From: an uncultured Clostridia bacterium
GTDB lineage: Bacteria; Bacillota; Clostridia; TANB77; CAG-508
Assembly: GCA_947629105.1 (NCBI GenBank)
Contig: CANRCJ010000003.1
Span: forward strand, 1-36,151
Direction: 5' to 3'
DNA length: 36,151 bases
Shown: piece by piece, positions 9,377-19,259 of the stretch
Layout of the letters: each line of letters opens with the position of its first letter
Position numbering within the stretch: the first letter of the stretch is position 1
Notes under the pieces: generated by a model
What the model was told of the DNA's origin: nothing
Databases searched by the model: none
Seen by the model: the letters and a program-made list of their open reading frames with translations, nothing else
Program-made: the position numbers and the translations under genes

Positions 9377-10588
9377 ATGAATAATAAAATGAAAGAAAGA
9401 ATTATAATAAATGAACCATATATAAAAAAGGAAAATGAAAAAACTAAACTAGTTGCAAAAATACAATTACCAAGCAAAGATATAGAGTTTTTCTATGAAG
9501 TAGATAGTAAATATGAAGAATATCTTACACCAGAAAGAGCTGATGCCTTTTTACTTATGGTACTTGAATATGCAATGACAAAATCACTAGATATAGAGTG
9601 CAAAGCTCCTGTAACAGAACAGCTATATTATCAATTAACAAAATATTTTATACCAATTTTATCAATGAATAGAAAATTATATAATAATATAGATATTGTT
9701 GCAAATGTAGCAGATGAAATAATGCCAGTAGAATTGAATGGAGAATTTGTGAATGGAACTGGCATATCAGGCGGAGTAGATTCATTTTATGCTATACTAA
9801 GTTGCTTAAATAAATACACAGAAAAACATAAACTTACACATTTAGTATTTACCAATAATGGAAGTCTATCACCTAATTTTGATTATGAAGAATCAGTTAA
9901 TTATTTTAATCTTAAGTGTAAAGAATTTAAAAATTTAACGGAGGAATTAAATCTAGAATTTTTAAGTGTAAATACTAATATGCTTGAATTATATTCAGAG
10001 TTAAAAGGAATGTATGCTATTAATGCAGGAGCAGTTAAAACAATTAGTATAATATATTCTCTAAAAAAATTTTTCCATTATTATTGGTTTGCAAGTTCAT
10101 TTGACTATTCTAAATTTCATTTCAGTGAAATAGGAGAAGGATATTATGATTTGTTCACATTAAATATGTTATCAATAAGTGGACTTATATTTTATAGCCC
10201 AGGAGCAGAAGTACCAACAAGAATAGAAAAAACAAAATATATAGCTAATAATAAAGTTGTTCAAAAATATTTAACAATATGCTCAAACAATAATTGTGGA
10301 ATTTGTAATAAATGTGTAAGAACTCTTACAGCATTATATCTTATGGACAAGTTAGATGATTTTTCTGCTGTATATAATATTGAGCATTATAAGAAGCACA
10401 TGACAATGTTGCTTATAAAATATTTCTCAATAAAGAAAGAGTTTAAAATGGGGTATGCACAAGAGATATTAAAGGAAGCCAAAATAGTTGGTGGTAAAAA
10501 GAAAAGAAAAATATTATTATGTAGATATATTAGTATATTAATAAAGCCACTAGTATATTTAAAACGTAAATTAAAAAAATTAATTTAA
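9377..10588 (+). CDS. PP-loop (N-type ATP pyrophosphatase) family protein in the polysaccharide cluster
   Basis: A 403-residue protein whose GISGGVDSF (about residues 131-139) is the PP-loop that binds ATP and adenylates a substrate, as in QueC, asparagine synthetase and sugar amidotransferases. A cysteine cluster CSNNNCGICNKCV (about residues 305-317) resembles a zinc or iron-sulfur site. The first 120 residues and the strongly basic C-terminus (KRKLKKLI) match no domain I recognise. Location between glf and wzx suggests a sugar-modifying step, such as amidation, but this is inference. ATG 9377 follows AAAGGA. It could be related to WbpG-like sugar amidotransferases. Confidence 0.7.
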   Translation: MNNKMKERIIINEPYIKKENEKTKLVAKIQLPSKDIEFFYEVDSKYEEYLTPERADAFLLMVLEYAMTKSLDIECKAPVTEQLYYQLTKYFIPILSMNRKLYNNIDIVANVADEIMPVELNGEFVNGTGISGGVDSFYAILSCLNKYTEKHKLTHLVFTNNGSLSPNFDYEESVNYFNLKCKEFKNLTEELNLEFLSVNTNMLELYSELKGMYAINAGAVKTISIIYSLKKFFHYYWFASSFDYSKFHFSEIGEGYYDLFTLNMLSISGLIFYSPGAEVPTRIEKTKYIANNKVVQKYLTICSNNNCGICNKCVRTLTALYLMDKLDDFSAVYNIEHYKKHMTMLLIKYFSIKKEFKMGYAQEILKEAKIVGGKKKRKILLCRYISILIKPLVYLKRKLKKLI

Positions 10589-10598
10589 GGGTGGATAG

Positions 10599-12056
10599 AT
10601 GGAGAAGACAAGTATAAAAAAGAATTATATATATAATACATTATATCAAATATTAACTTTATTAATTCCATTAATTACTACACCTTATGCATCACACATA
10701 TTTGAAGCAGATGGAATAGGAATTCAAAGTTATACTAATTCTATTGTTTCAATTTTTATTATATTTGCTTCATTTGGAACAGCAAAATATGGGCAAAGGG
10801 AAATAGCAAGAAATAGAGATGATAAGGAAAAAGCAAGTAAATTATTTTGGGAAATAGAATTACTTAATATTGCATGTACAAGTATAACCTTGATAGTATG
10901 GCTAGCTTTCGTACTTATAACTGACCAGTATAAAATGATTTATACTGTTTTATCAATGCAAATTATTGCGGTTGCATTTGATATATCATGGTTTTACGGT
11001 GGATATGAAAAATTTAAGTTTATTACAATACGTAATGTGATAGTAAAGATAATAGGAATTATTATTTTATTTGCTTCAGTACATACAAAAAGTGATTTAT
11101 TACTATATATAGGCTTAACATCAGCAACAGGACTTATTGGTAATATATCAATGTGGACTTACTTAAGAAAATTTATATGTAAAGTTAAAATAAAAGACTT
11201 AAATGTAAAATCACATTTCAAAGGTACACTTGTATTTTTTATACCAACGATAGCAACTTCTGTTTATACAATTTTGGATAAAACAATGATTGGTATGATA
11301 ACAAAAGATAATGCAGAAAATGGTTATTATGAACAAGCAAACAAAATAGTTAATATGGCAAAAACAATAGCAATTTCTTTAAATACTGTAATGTATGCGA
11401 GAATGTCTTATATGTTCGTAGAAAATAAAATAAAAGAAATGAAAGAATTACTAAACAAATCATTACATTATATGTTTACAATAGGAGTACCGATGGTTTT
11501 AGGAATTATGGGAATTTCTAAAAATCTAGTACCATGGTTTTTTGGTGATGGGTATGAAAAAGTATCTTTAATTTTGTATTTTAATAGTCCTCTTGTTTTA
11601 ATTGTTGGATTAAGCGAGTGCATAGGAATCCAATATTTGACTCCAAGTGGACAAAGAGCAAGGTCAAGCAAAGCAATTATAATAGGAGCGGTTGTTAACT
11701 TCTGCTTAAATCTTCTAATGATACCATTTATAAAATCTATAGGTGCAGCAATTGCTTCTATTGCTGCTGAATTGATAATATTTATTTTATATGTTTATAT
11801 GACTGATAAATTTGTAACTTGGAAAGAGATTTTCAAAATTTCATATAAAAAATTTATAGCAGGTATTGTAATGCTAATAGTTATTTTATTTATAGGCAAT
11901 ATATGTAATGCTACAATGATTACAACTATAATTCAAATAACAGTTGGAGCAATTATATATGCTATTACAATGTTATTATTAAAAGACGAATTTGTTTTAG
12001 AATATAGCACCAAATATTGGAATAAATTCAAGCAAAAATTAGGAGTTGCAAAATAA
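10599..12056 (+). CDS. Wzx-type polysaccharide repeat-unit flippase (MOP superfamily)
   Basis: Moves undecaprenyl-linked repeat units across the membrane. The 485-residue protein has about 12-14 hydrophobic segments. The N-terminus NTLYQILTLLIPLITTPYAS and FGTAKYGQREIAR are typical of Polysacc_synt flippases, as is the central DKTMIGMI. It begins 10 bp after the PP-loop gene. Together with the Wzy-like polymerase it defines a Wzx/Wzy-dependent export route. Confidence 0.92.
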   Translation: MEKTSIKKNYIYNTLYQILTLLIPLITTPYASHIFEADGIGIQSYTNSIVSIFIIFASFGTAKYGQREIARNRDDKEKASKLFWEIELLNIACTSITLIVWLAFVLITDQYKMIYTVLSMQIIAVAFDISWFYGGYEKFKFITIRNVIVKIIGIIILFASVHTKSDLLLYIGLTSATGLIGNISMWTYLRKFICKVKIKDLNVKSHFKGTLVFFIPTIATSVYTILDKTMIGMITKDNAENGYYEQANKIVNMAKTIAISLNTVMYARMSYMFVENKIKEMKELLNKSLHYMFTIGVPMVLGIMGISKNLVPWFFGDGYEKVSLILYFNSPLVLIVGLSECIGIQYLTPSGQRARSSKAIIIGAVVNFCLNLLMIPFIKSIGAAIASIAAELIIFILYVYMTDKFVTWKEIFKISYKKFIAGIVMLIVILFIGNICNATMITTIIQITVGAIIYAITMLLLKDEFVLEYSTKYWNKFKQKLGVAK

Positions 12057-12075
12057 GTATAAAATGTTATATAAT
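12046..12075 (+). promoter_or_regulatory. Possible internal promoter before the nucleotide-sugar genes
   Basis: TTGCAA (12046-12051), an 18-bp spacer and TATAAT (12070-12075), about 40 bp before the epimerase start. It overlaps the end of the flippase gene. It could drive the sugar-nucleotide genes separately. Confidence 0.45.
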
Positions 12076-12116
12076 TTAATGAAAACATTATATATTTAAG
12101 TTTAGAAAGGAATAAA

Positions 12117-13091
12117 ATGAAGACATATTTTATTACTGGTGGAGCAGGGTTTATAGGTTCAAGTTTAGCAGAAGAATTGATAAAAAGAGATAACCAAGTT
12201 ATTGTAATTGATAACTTTTGTGATTTCTATAATCCAAAAATAAAAGAAAATAATATAAAAGAATTACTAAAAAATGAAAAATTTAAGATATATAGAAATG
12301 ACATTAGAGATAGAGAAGCCATAAAAAAAATATTTGATGAAAATAAAATAGATATAGTTGTGCATTTAGCTGCAATGGCAGGTGTTAGACCATCAATTGA
12401 AAATCCTATTTTATATCAAGAAGTAAATTGTATGGGAACACAAAACATACTAGAAGAGATGAAAATGCATAATATAACTAATCTTGTAATGGCATCTTCT
12501 AGCAGCGTATATGGCAACTGTAGGGAAATACCATTTAGGGAAGATATGATAGTTGATTTTGCAATAAGTCCTTATGCTGCAACAAAAAAGGCAAATGAAG
12601 TTATGACACATGTATATCATAAACTTTATAATATGAATGTAATTATGCTAAGATTCTTTACTGTATATGGACCAAAGCAAAGACCAGATTTAGCAATTAA
12701 TAAATTCACAAGATTAATGATGAATGATGAAGAAATTCCAATGTTTGGTAATGGGCTTACGTCAAGAGATTATACTTATATAGATGATATAGTAGACGGA
12801 ATTATAAAATCTTGTTTTTATACATTAAATAACCAAAATGTATATGAAATTTTAAATTTAGGAAATTCAGAACCGGTTACATTAAAAGAAATGATAGAAA
12901 CAATAAGTGAAGTATTAGGAGTAAATCCTATTATAAAGGAATTACCAATGCAACCAGGAGATGTAGATAGAACTTTTGCGGACATAACAAAAGCTAAAAG
13001 AATAATTAATTATGATCCAAAAACAAGTTTTAAACAAGGAATTACAAATTTTGTAAATTGGTATAAGAGCAATAAAGAATTATATAATTAA
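12117..13091 (+). CDS. NAD-dependent UDP-sugar epimerase (UDP-glucuronate 4-epimerase-like)
   Basis: Extended SDR enzyme of 324 residues. GGAGFIGSSLAEEL binds NAD, SSSSVYG carries the catalytic serine and SPYAATKKANE the YxxxK pair. VIDNFCDFYNPKIKENN resembles UDP-glucuronate 4-epimerases more than GalE. The next gene makes UDP-glucuronate, which supports a UDP-GlcA to UDP-GalA step; UDP-glucose 4-epimerase is the alternative. AGAAAGGA precedes ATG 12117. Confidence 0.8.
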   Translation: MKTYFITGGAGFIGSSLAEELIKRDNQVIVIDNFCDFYNPKIKENNIKELLKNEKFKIYRNDIRDREAIKKIFDENKIDIVVHLAAMAGVRPSIENPILYQEVNCMGTQNILEEMKMHNITNLVMASSSSVYGNCREIPFREDMIVDFAISPYAATKKANEVMTHVYHKLYNMNVIMLRFFTVYGPKQRPDLAINKFTRLMMNDEEIPMFGNGLTSRDYTYIDDIVDGIIKSCFYTLNNQNVYEILNLGNSEPVTLKEMIETISEVLGVNPIIKELPMQPGDVDRTFADITKAKRIINYDPKTSFKQGITNFVNWYKSNKELYN

Positions 13092-13117
13092 AAATCATAT
13101 AAGGGAGAGATGCAAGA

Positions 13118-14419
13118 ATGAAAAAATATAAAATTGCTGTTGCAGGAACAGGGTATGTAGGATTAGTTGCAGGAGTTTGCTTCGCAGAAAAGGGACATAA
13201 TGTTATTTGCGTTGATGTGGATGAAAATAAAGTTAAAATGATGAAAGATGGGAAATGTCCAATTTATGAAGAAAATCTAGAAGAATTAATGATAAAAAAT
13301 TATAAAGAAGGTAGAATTGATTATACAACAGATTTTAAAGCAGCCTATAAAGATGCGGATGCGATATTTATAGGGGTAGGAACACCAGAGCAAGAAGATG
13401 GGTCAGCAAACTTAAGTTATGTTGCGACTGTTTCAAGACAAATTGCAGAAAGCGTAGAAAAAGATTGCTTAGTTGTTGTAAAATCAACAGTTCCAATAGG
13501 AACTAACGATAAAGTAGAACAGTTTATTAAAGATTCTTTGGCACATAATGTTAAAATTGAAGTTGCAAGTAACCCAGAATTTTTAGCACAAGGACATGCT
13601 GTAAGAGATACTTTACAAGCAAAAAGAATAGTAATAGGAACCGAATCAAAAGAAGCAGAAACTAAATTAAAAGAGATATATGAGCCATTTGGGTTACCAA
13701 TCGTTTCTGTAAGTAGAAGAAGTGCTGAAATGATAAAATATGCTTCAAATGATTTTTTAGCTTTAAAGATTTCATATATGAATGATATAGCAAATCTTTG
13801 TGAACTAGTTGGAGCTAATATAGAAGATGTTGCTAAAGGAATGAGCTATGATCCAAGAATAGGGTCAAGCTTCCTACATGCAGGTATTGGATATGGCGGA
13901 AGTTGTTTCCCTAAAGATACTAAAGCATTAAAATATTTAGCAAAACAACACGGATATCATTTAAAAACAGTAGAAGCAGCAGTTGATGTAAATGAAGCAC
14001 AGAAAACTAAGCTATTTAAGAAAGCGTCTGAAAGATTAATTACATTTAGTGGGTTAAAAGTAGCCGTACTTGGACTTACTTTTAAATCTGGAACTGATGA
14101 TTTAAGAGAAGCACCATCAATTAATAATATTGAGTTATTATTGAAAAATGGTTCAAATATATATGCATACGATCCAGTAGGAATGGAAAATTTTAAGAAA
14201 AAGTATCCAACACAAATTACTTATGTTAATACGCTAGAAGAAGCTCTAAAAGATGCTAATGTATGTTTCTTATTTACTGAATGGGAAGAAATAAGAAATA
14301 TTAAACCAGAGACATATAAAAAATTAATGAAAACACCTTTAGTATATGATGGAAGAAATATGTATGAGCTAGATGAAATGAAGAAGAATGGAATTGAATA
14401 CTATTCAATTGGTAGATAG
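13118..14419 (+). CDS. ugd: UDP-glucose 6-dehydrogenase
   Basis: Oxidises UDP-glucose to UDP-glucuronate with two NAD. The 433-residue protein has VAGTGYVGLVAGVCFAEKGH at the N-terminus for NAD. GIGYGGSCFPKDTKAL (about residues 250-265) contains the catalytic cysteine, and GLTFKSGTDDLREAPS is the conserved C-terminal domain segment. GGGAGA precedes ATG 13118, 26 bp after the epimerase gene. It supplies an acidic sugar for the envelope polymer. Confidence 0.95.
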   Translation: MKKYKIAVAGTGYVGLVAGVCFAEKGHNVICVDVDENKVKMMKDGKCPIYEENLEELMIKNYKEGRIDYTTDFKAAYKDADAIFIGVGTPEQEDGSANLSYVATVSRQIAESVEKDCLVVVKSTVPIGTNDKVEQFIKDSLAHNVKIEVASNPEFLAQGHAVRDTLQAKRIVIGTESKEAETKLKEIYEPFGLPIVSVSRRSAEMIKYASNDFLALKISYMNDIANLCELVGANIEDVAKGMSYDPRIGSSFLHAGIGYGGSCFPKDTKALKYLAKQHGYHLKTVEAAVDVNEAQKTKLFKKASERLITFSGLKVAVLGLTFKSGTDDLREAPSINNIELLLKNGSNIYAYDPVGMENFKKKYPTQITYVNTLEEALKDANVCFLFTEWEEIRNIKPETYKKLMKTPLVYDGRNMYELDEMKKNGIEYYSIGR

Positions 14420-14429
14420 GGAGAAGAAT

Positions 14430-15290
14430 ATGAAAATTCTAATAACTGGAGCAAATGGAATGCTTGCGAAAGCAGTAAGAAATGAGCTAAAAAATGAGGA
14501 ACTTGTATTGACAGATGTTGAAGAATTAGATATAACAAATTTAGATGCAGTAAAAACGTTTGTTAAAGAAGTAAAGCCTAAATATATAATAAACTGTGCA
14601 GCGTATACTGCTGTTGATAAAGCAGAAGAACAGGTAGAGATAGCAAGAAAGGTAAATGCACTTGGACCTAGAAATTTAGCAATAGCAGCAAATGAACAAA
14701 ATTCTATATTAATTCATATTAGCACTGATTATGTATTTGGCGGAGATAAAGAAATAGAAAGTACATATATGGAAGAAGAAGAGAAAAAGCCAGTTACAGC
14801 ATATGGAATTACGAAATTAGAAGGAGAAAAAGAAATACAGGAAAACTGCTCTAAATATTACATATTCCGTACAGCATGGCTATATGGAGATGGAAATAAT
14901 TTTGTAAAAACAATGCTAAAATTAGGAAAAGAAAAGGAACAAATAAATGTAGTGTCAGACCAAAATGGAAGCCCTACTTATGCGGTAGATTTAGCAAGTA
15001 TTATTCATCAAGCTATAGAAAAGCAAATTCCTTATGGTGTATATCATGCAACAAATGAAGGATATACAACTTGGTATGAATTTACAAAACTAATATTTGA
15101 TCTTGCAAAAATTAATTGTAAAGTTAATCCCGTAACAACTGAAGAATATATAAAAATATTAAATATAGTTCAAGCTAAACGACCTAAAAATTCAAAATTA
15201 TCAAAAGAAAAATTGCTAAAGCAAGGAATAAAAATACCAAATTATGAAGAAGCACTAAAAAGATATTTGAAGATACAAGGAGAGATGTAA
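14430..15290 (+). CDS. rmlD: dTDP-4-dehydrorhamnose reductase
   Basis: Last step of dTDP-L-rhamnose synthesis. MKILITGANGMLAKAV is the NAD(P)-binding turn, STDYVFGG and TAYGITKLEGE carry the SDR catalytic residues, and FRTAWLYGDG is typical of RmlD. I start it at ATG 14430, with GGGAGAAG just upstream (14419-14426); longer in-frame starts lie inside ugd. This gives 286 residues. The rml genes here run D-A-C-B. Confidence 0.94.
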   Translation: MKILITGANGMLAKAVRNELKNEELVLTDVEELDITNLDAVKTFVKEVKPKYIINCAAYTAVDKAEEQVEIARKVNALGPRNLAIAANEQNSILIHISTDYVFGGDKEIESTYMEEEEKKPVTAYGITKLEGEKEIQENCSKYYIFRTAWLYGDGNNFVKTMLKLGKEKEQINVVSDQNGSPTYAVDLASIIHQAIEKQIPYGVYHATNEGYTTWYEFTKLIFDLAKINCKVNPVTTEEYIKILNIVQAKRPKNSKLSKEKLLKQGIKIPNYEEALKRYLKIQGEM

Positions 15291-15293
15291 AAT

Positions 15294-16184
15294 ATGGGAA
15301 GTAGAAAAGGAATTATTTTAGCAGGAGGTAGCGCAACAAGATTATATCCATTAACTTTTGCAATATCAAAACAAATTATGCCAGTTTATGATAAGCCTAT
15401 GATTTATTATCCATTATCTGTATTAATGGAAGCAGAGATAAGAGATATACTTATAATTTCAACACCAAGAGATATAGTAGTATTTCAAAATCTCTTAGGC
15501 GACGGCTCAAAGTTTGGGCTTCATTTTGAATATAAAATACAAGATAAACCTAGAGGACTTGCAGAAGCATTTATTTTAGGAGAAGAATTTATAGGTAAAG
15601 ATAATGTCGCTATGATATTAGGTGACAATATGTTTTATGGTAATAACTTCCATAAATTATTAAAACATGCAAGTGATAGAGAAGATGAATCAACAATTTT
15701 TGGATACTATGTAAAAGATCCAACAGCTTATGGAGTTGTTGAAATAGACGAAAAGGGAAGAGCAATCTCAATCGAAGAAAAACCAGAAAATCCAAAATCA
15801 AATTATGCAGTTCCTGGCTTATATTTCTATACTAATGATGTAATAGAAATTGCCAAGAAAATAAAACCATCAGCAAGAGGAGAGCTTGAAATTACAGCAA
15901 TTAATGAGGAATATATGAAAAGAGGAACTCTTAAAGTAGAAAAATTAGGTAGAGCAATGACTTGGTTTGATACAGGTACACATGATTCGCTTCTAGAAAC
16001 TGCAAGTTTTGTACAAACAATAGAAAAAAGACAAGGAATGCAAATTTGTTGCCCAGAGGAAATAGCATTTAGAAAGAAATGGATAAGCAAAGAAGAGTTA
16101 TCAAAATTAGCAGAGGTGTGCTTAAAAAATAACTATGGAAAATATCTAAAAGATGTAGCAGAAAATAAGATAAGAGAAGAATAA
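15294..16184 (+). CDS. rmlA: Glucose-1-phosphate thymidylyltransferase
   Basis: First step of dTDP-rhamnose synthesis, joining dTTP and glucose-1-phosphate. GIILAGGSATRLYPLT is the nucleotidyltransferase signature, followed by KQIMPVYDKPMIYYPLSVLM. GDNMFYG holds a metal-binding aspartate, and EEKPENPKSNYAVPGLYFY is family-typical. The 296-residue length is normal. It starts 3 bp after the rmlD stop, with AAGGAGAG in the end of rmlD. Confidence 0.97.
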   Translation: MGSRKGIILAGGSATRLYPLTFAISKQIMPVYDKPMIYYPLSVLMEAEIRDILIISTPRDIVVFQNLLGDGSKFGLHFEYKIQDKPRGLAEAFILGEEFIGKDNVAMILGDNMFYGNNFHKLLKHASDREDESTIFGYYVKDPTAYGVVEIDEKGRAISIEEKPENPKSNYAVPGLYFYTNDVIEIAKKIKPSARGELEITAINEEYMKRGTLKVEKLGRAMTWFDTGTHDSLLETASFVQTIEKRQGMQICCPEEIAFRKKWISKEELSKLAEVCLKNNYGKYLKDVAENKIREE

Positions 16185-16189
16185 TATAA

Positions 16190-16210
16190 ATGGTTTATAG
16201 ATAAAACCAT
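16190..16210 (+). other. Small hairpin between rmlA and rmlC
   Basis: ATGGTTTAT (16190-16198) can pair with ATAAAACCAT (16201-16210), allowing one unpaired base. The loop is very tight and no T-run follows, so it is more likely a message-processing or stability element than a terminator. Confidence 0.3.
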
Positions 16211-16243
16211 AAAAATCTAAATATATTTTGTAGGTAAGAAAAC

Positions 16244-16792
16244 ATGAGCAAGTTTAAAAAAATTGAAACAGGAATTGAAGGACTATATATTATAGAGCCT
16301 ACTGTTTTTGAAGATAACAGAGGATTCTTTATGGAGACATATAGCAAAAGAGATTTTGAAGAAATTGGAATTACATATGAATTTGTACAGGATAATCATT
16401 CAAAATCTAGTAAAGGAGTCTTAAGAGGCTTGCATTTCCAAAAAGAATATCCACAAAGCAAGCTTGTAAGGGTAATAAAGGGAGAAGTATATGATGTAGC
16501 AGTAGACTTAAGAAAAGATTCTGCAACTTATGGCAAATATTTTGGAGTACTTTTATCAGAGGAAAATAAGAGACAATTTATGATACCAAGAGGGTTTGCG
16601 CATGGCTTTTTAGTTATAAGTGACGAGGCAGAGTTTGTATATAAATGTGATGATTTCTATCATCCGGGAGACGAAGGCGGATTAATTTGGAATGACCCTA
16701 AAATTGGAATAGAATGGCCATTAGATAAAATAGGCGGAGTAGAAAATATTATCCAATCTGAAAAAGATAAGAAATGGGGAACCATAGAATAA
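16244..16792 (+). CDS. rmlC: dTDP-4-dehydrorhamnose 3,5-epimerase
   Basis: Cupin enzyme of 182 residues, the third step of dTDP-rhamnose synthesis. FEDNRGFFMETYSKRDF, then FVQDNHSKSSKGVLRGLHFQ with the catalytic histidine. RGFAHGFLVISDEAEFVYKC is the second family signature. It lies 59 bp after rmlA and continues the rhamnose block. Confidence 0.96.
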   Translation: MSKFKKIETGIEGLYIIEPTVFEDNRGFFMETYSKRDFEEIGITYEFVQDNHSKSSKGVLRGLHFQKEYPQSKLVRVIKGEVYDVAVDLRKDSATYGKYFGVLLSEENKRQFMIPRGFAHGFLVISDEAEFVYKCDDFYHPGDEGGLIWNDPKIGIEWPLDKIGGVENIIQSEKDKKWGTIE

Positions 16793-16802
16793 TTTATAAT
16801 AT

Positions 16803-16837
16803 AAGAGATTGTTAAATAAGTAATAATCTCTTGTTTT
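16803..16837 (+). terminator. Weak intrinsic terminator between rmlC and rmlB
   Basis: AAGAGATT (16803-16810) pairs with AATCTCTT (16825-16832), followed by GTTTT. The stem is short and AT-rich, so it may only lower readthrough into rmlB. Confidence 0.5.
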
Positions 16838-16860
16838 AATAAGAAAGGAATGAGATAAAA

Positions 16861-17829
16861 ATGAGTAAAAATGTTTTAGTAACAGGCGCAGCAGGATTCA
16901 TAGGATCAAATTTTGTGGAGTTTTTTATAAAAAAGCATCCGGACTATAAAATAGTTGTATTAGATAAATTAACATATGCAGGAAATATGGACAACCTAAA
17001 AAAAGTAATAGACAAAATTGTTTTCGAAAAAGGTGATATATGTGACTTCGAATTTGTAAAAAAATTATTTGAAAAATATCAAATTAATGGAGTAATACAT
17101 TTCGCAGCAGAATCACATGTTGACAATAGCATAAAAAATCCATTTATATTTACACAGACAAATGTAATAGGAACACACACATTGTTAGAAGTTGCAAAAC
17201 AAGTTTGGGGAGAAGGAAGCAGTAACAAATTTGTACATATATCAACTGACGAAGTATATGGAACGCTTGGAGAAGAAGGATATTTTACAGAAAATACACC
17301 AATAAATCCTAATAGTCCATATTCTGCATCAAAAGCAAGTTCAGATTTGATAGCAAGGGCATATTTTGAGACATTTAAGATGAATGTTACTGTTACTAAT
17401 TGTTCTAATAACTATGGACCATACCAACATAATGAAAAGTTAATACCTCACATGATAAAGCTAGCATTAAATGATGAAAAATTACCAGTATATGGTAATG
17501 GAAAGAATATAAGAGATTGGCTATATGTAGAAGATCATTGTGAAGCAATAGATTTAGTATTCCATTCTGGAAGAGCAGGAGAAAGATACAATATTGGTGG
17601 ACACAATGAGAAAAGAAATATTGATATAGTAAAACTTATATTAAAACATTTGCAAAAACCAGAAAGCTTAATAGAATTTGTAGAAGACAGAAAAGGACAT
17701 GATTATAGATATGCAATAGACCCAAGCAAAATAAGAAATGAACTTGGATGGGAACCAAAAACTAAATTTGAAGACGGAATTGTAAAGACAATAGATTGGT
17801 ATTTAGAAAATAAGAAATGGCTAAAATAA
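16861..17829 (+). CDS. rmlB: dTDP-glucose 4,6-dehydratase
   Basis: Second step of dTDP-rhamnose synthesis. VTGAAGFIGSNFVEFF binds NAD. STDEVYGTLGEEG carries the Thr-Asp-Glu catalytic triplet of RmlB, SPYSASKASSD the YxxxK, and NCSNNYGPYQHNEKLIP is diagnostic. Length 322. AAGAAAGGA precedes ATG 16861. With rmlD, rmlA and rmlC it completes the pathway, so the polymer very probably contains rhamnose. Confidence 0.97.
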   Translation: MSKNVLVTGAAGFIGSNFVEFFIKKHPDYKIVVLDKLTYAGNMDNLKKVIDKIVFEKGDICDFEFVKKLFEKYQINGVIHFAAESHVDNSIKNPFIFTQTNVIGTHTLLEVAKQVWGEGSSNKFVHISTDEVYGTLGEEGYFTENTPINPNSPYSASKASSDLIARAYFETFKMNVTVTNCSNNYGPYQHNEKLIPHMIKLALNDEKLPVYGNGKNIRDWLYVEDHCEAIDLVFHSGRAGERYNIGGHNEKRNIDIVKLILKHLQKPESLIEFVEDRKGHDYRYAIDPSKIRNELGWEPKTKFEDGIVKTIDWYLENKKWLK

Positions 17830-17898
17830 TTATTTTAGTAATATAAGAAGCCGAAGAATCATAGTAAAAATATGTATATATATCTAAAAAAGGAGAAT

Positions 17899-19229
<1,331 letters not shown>

Positions 19230-19259
19230 AAGTAAATACAATAATAGGGGGAACAAAAA

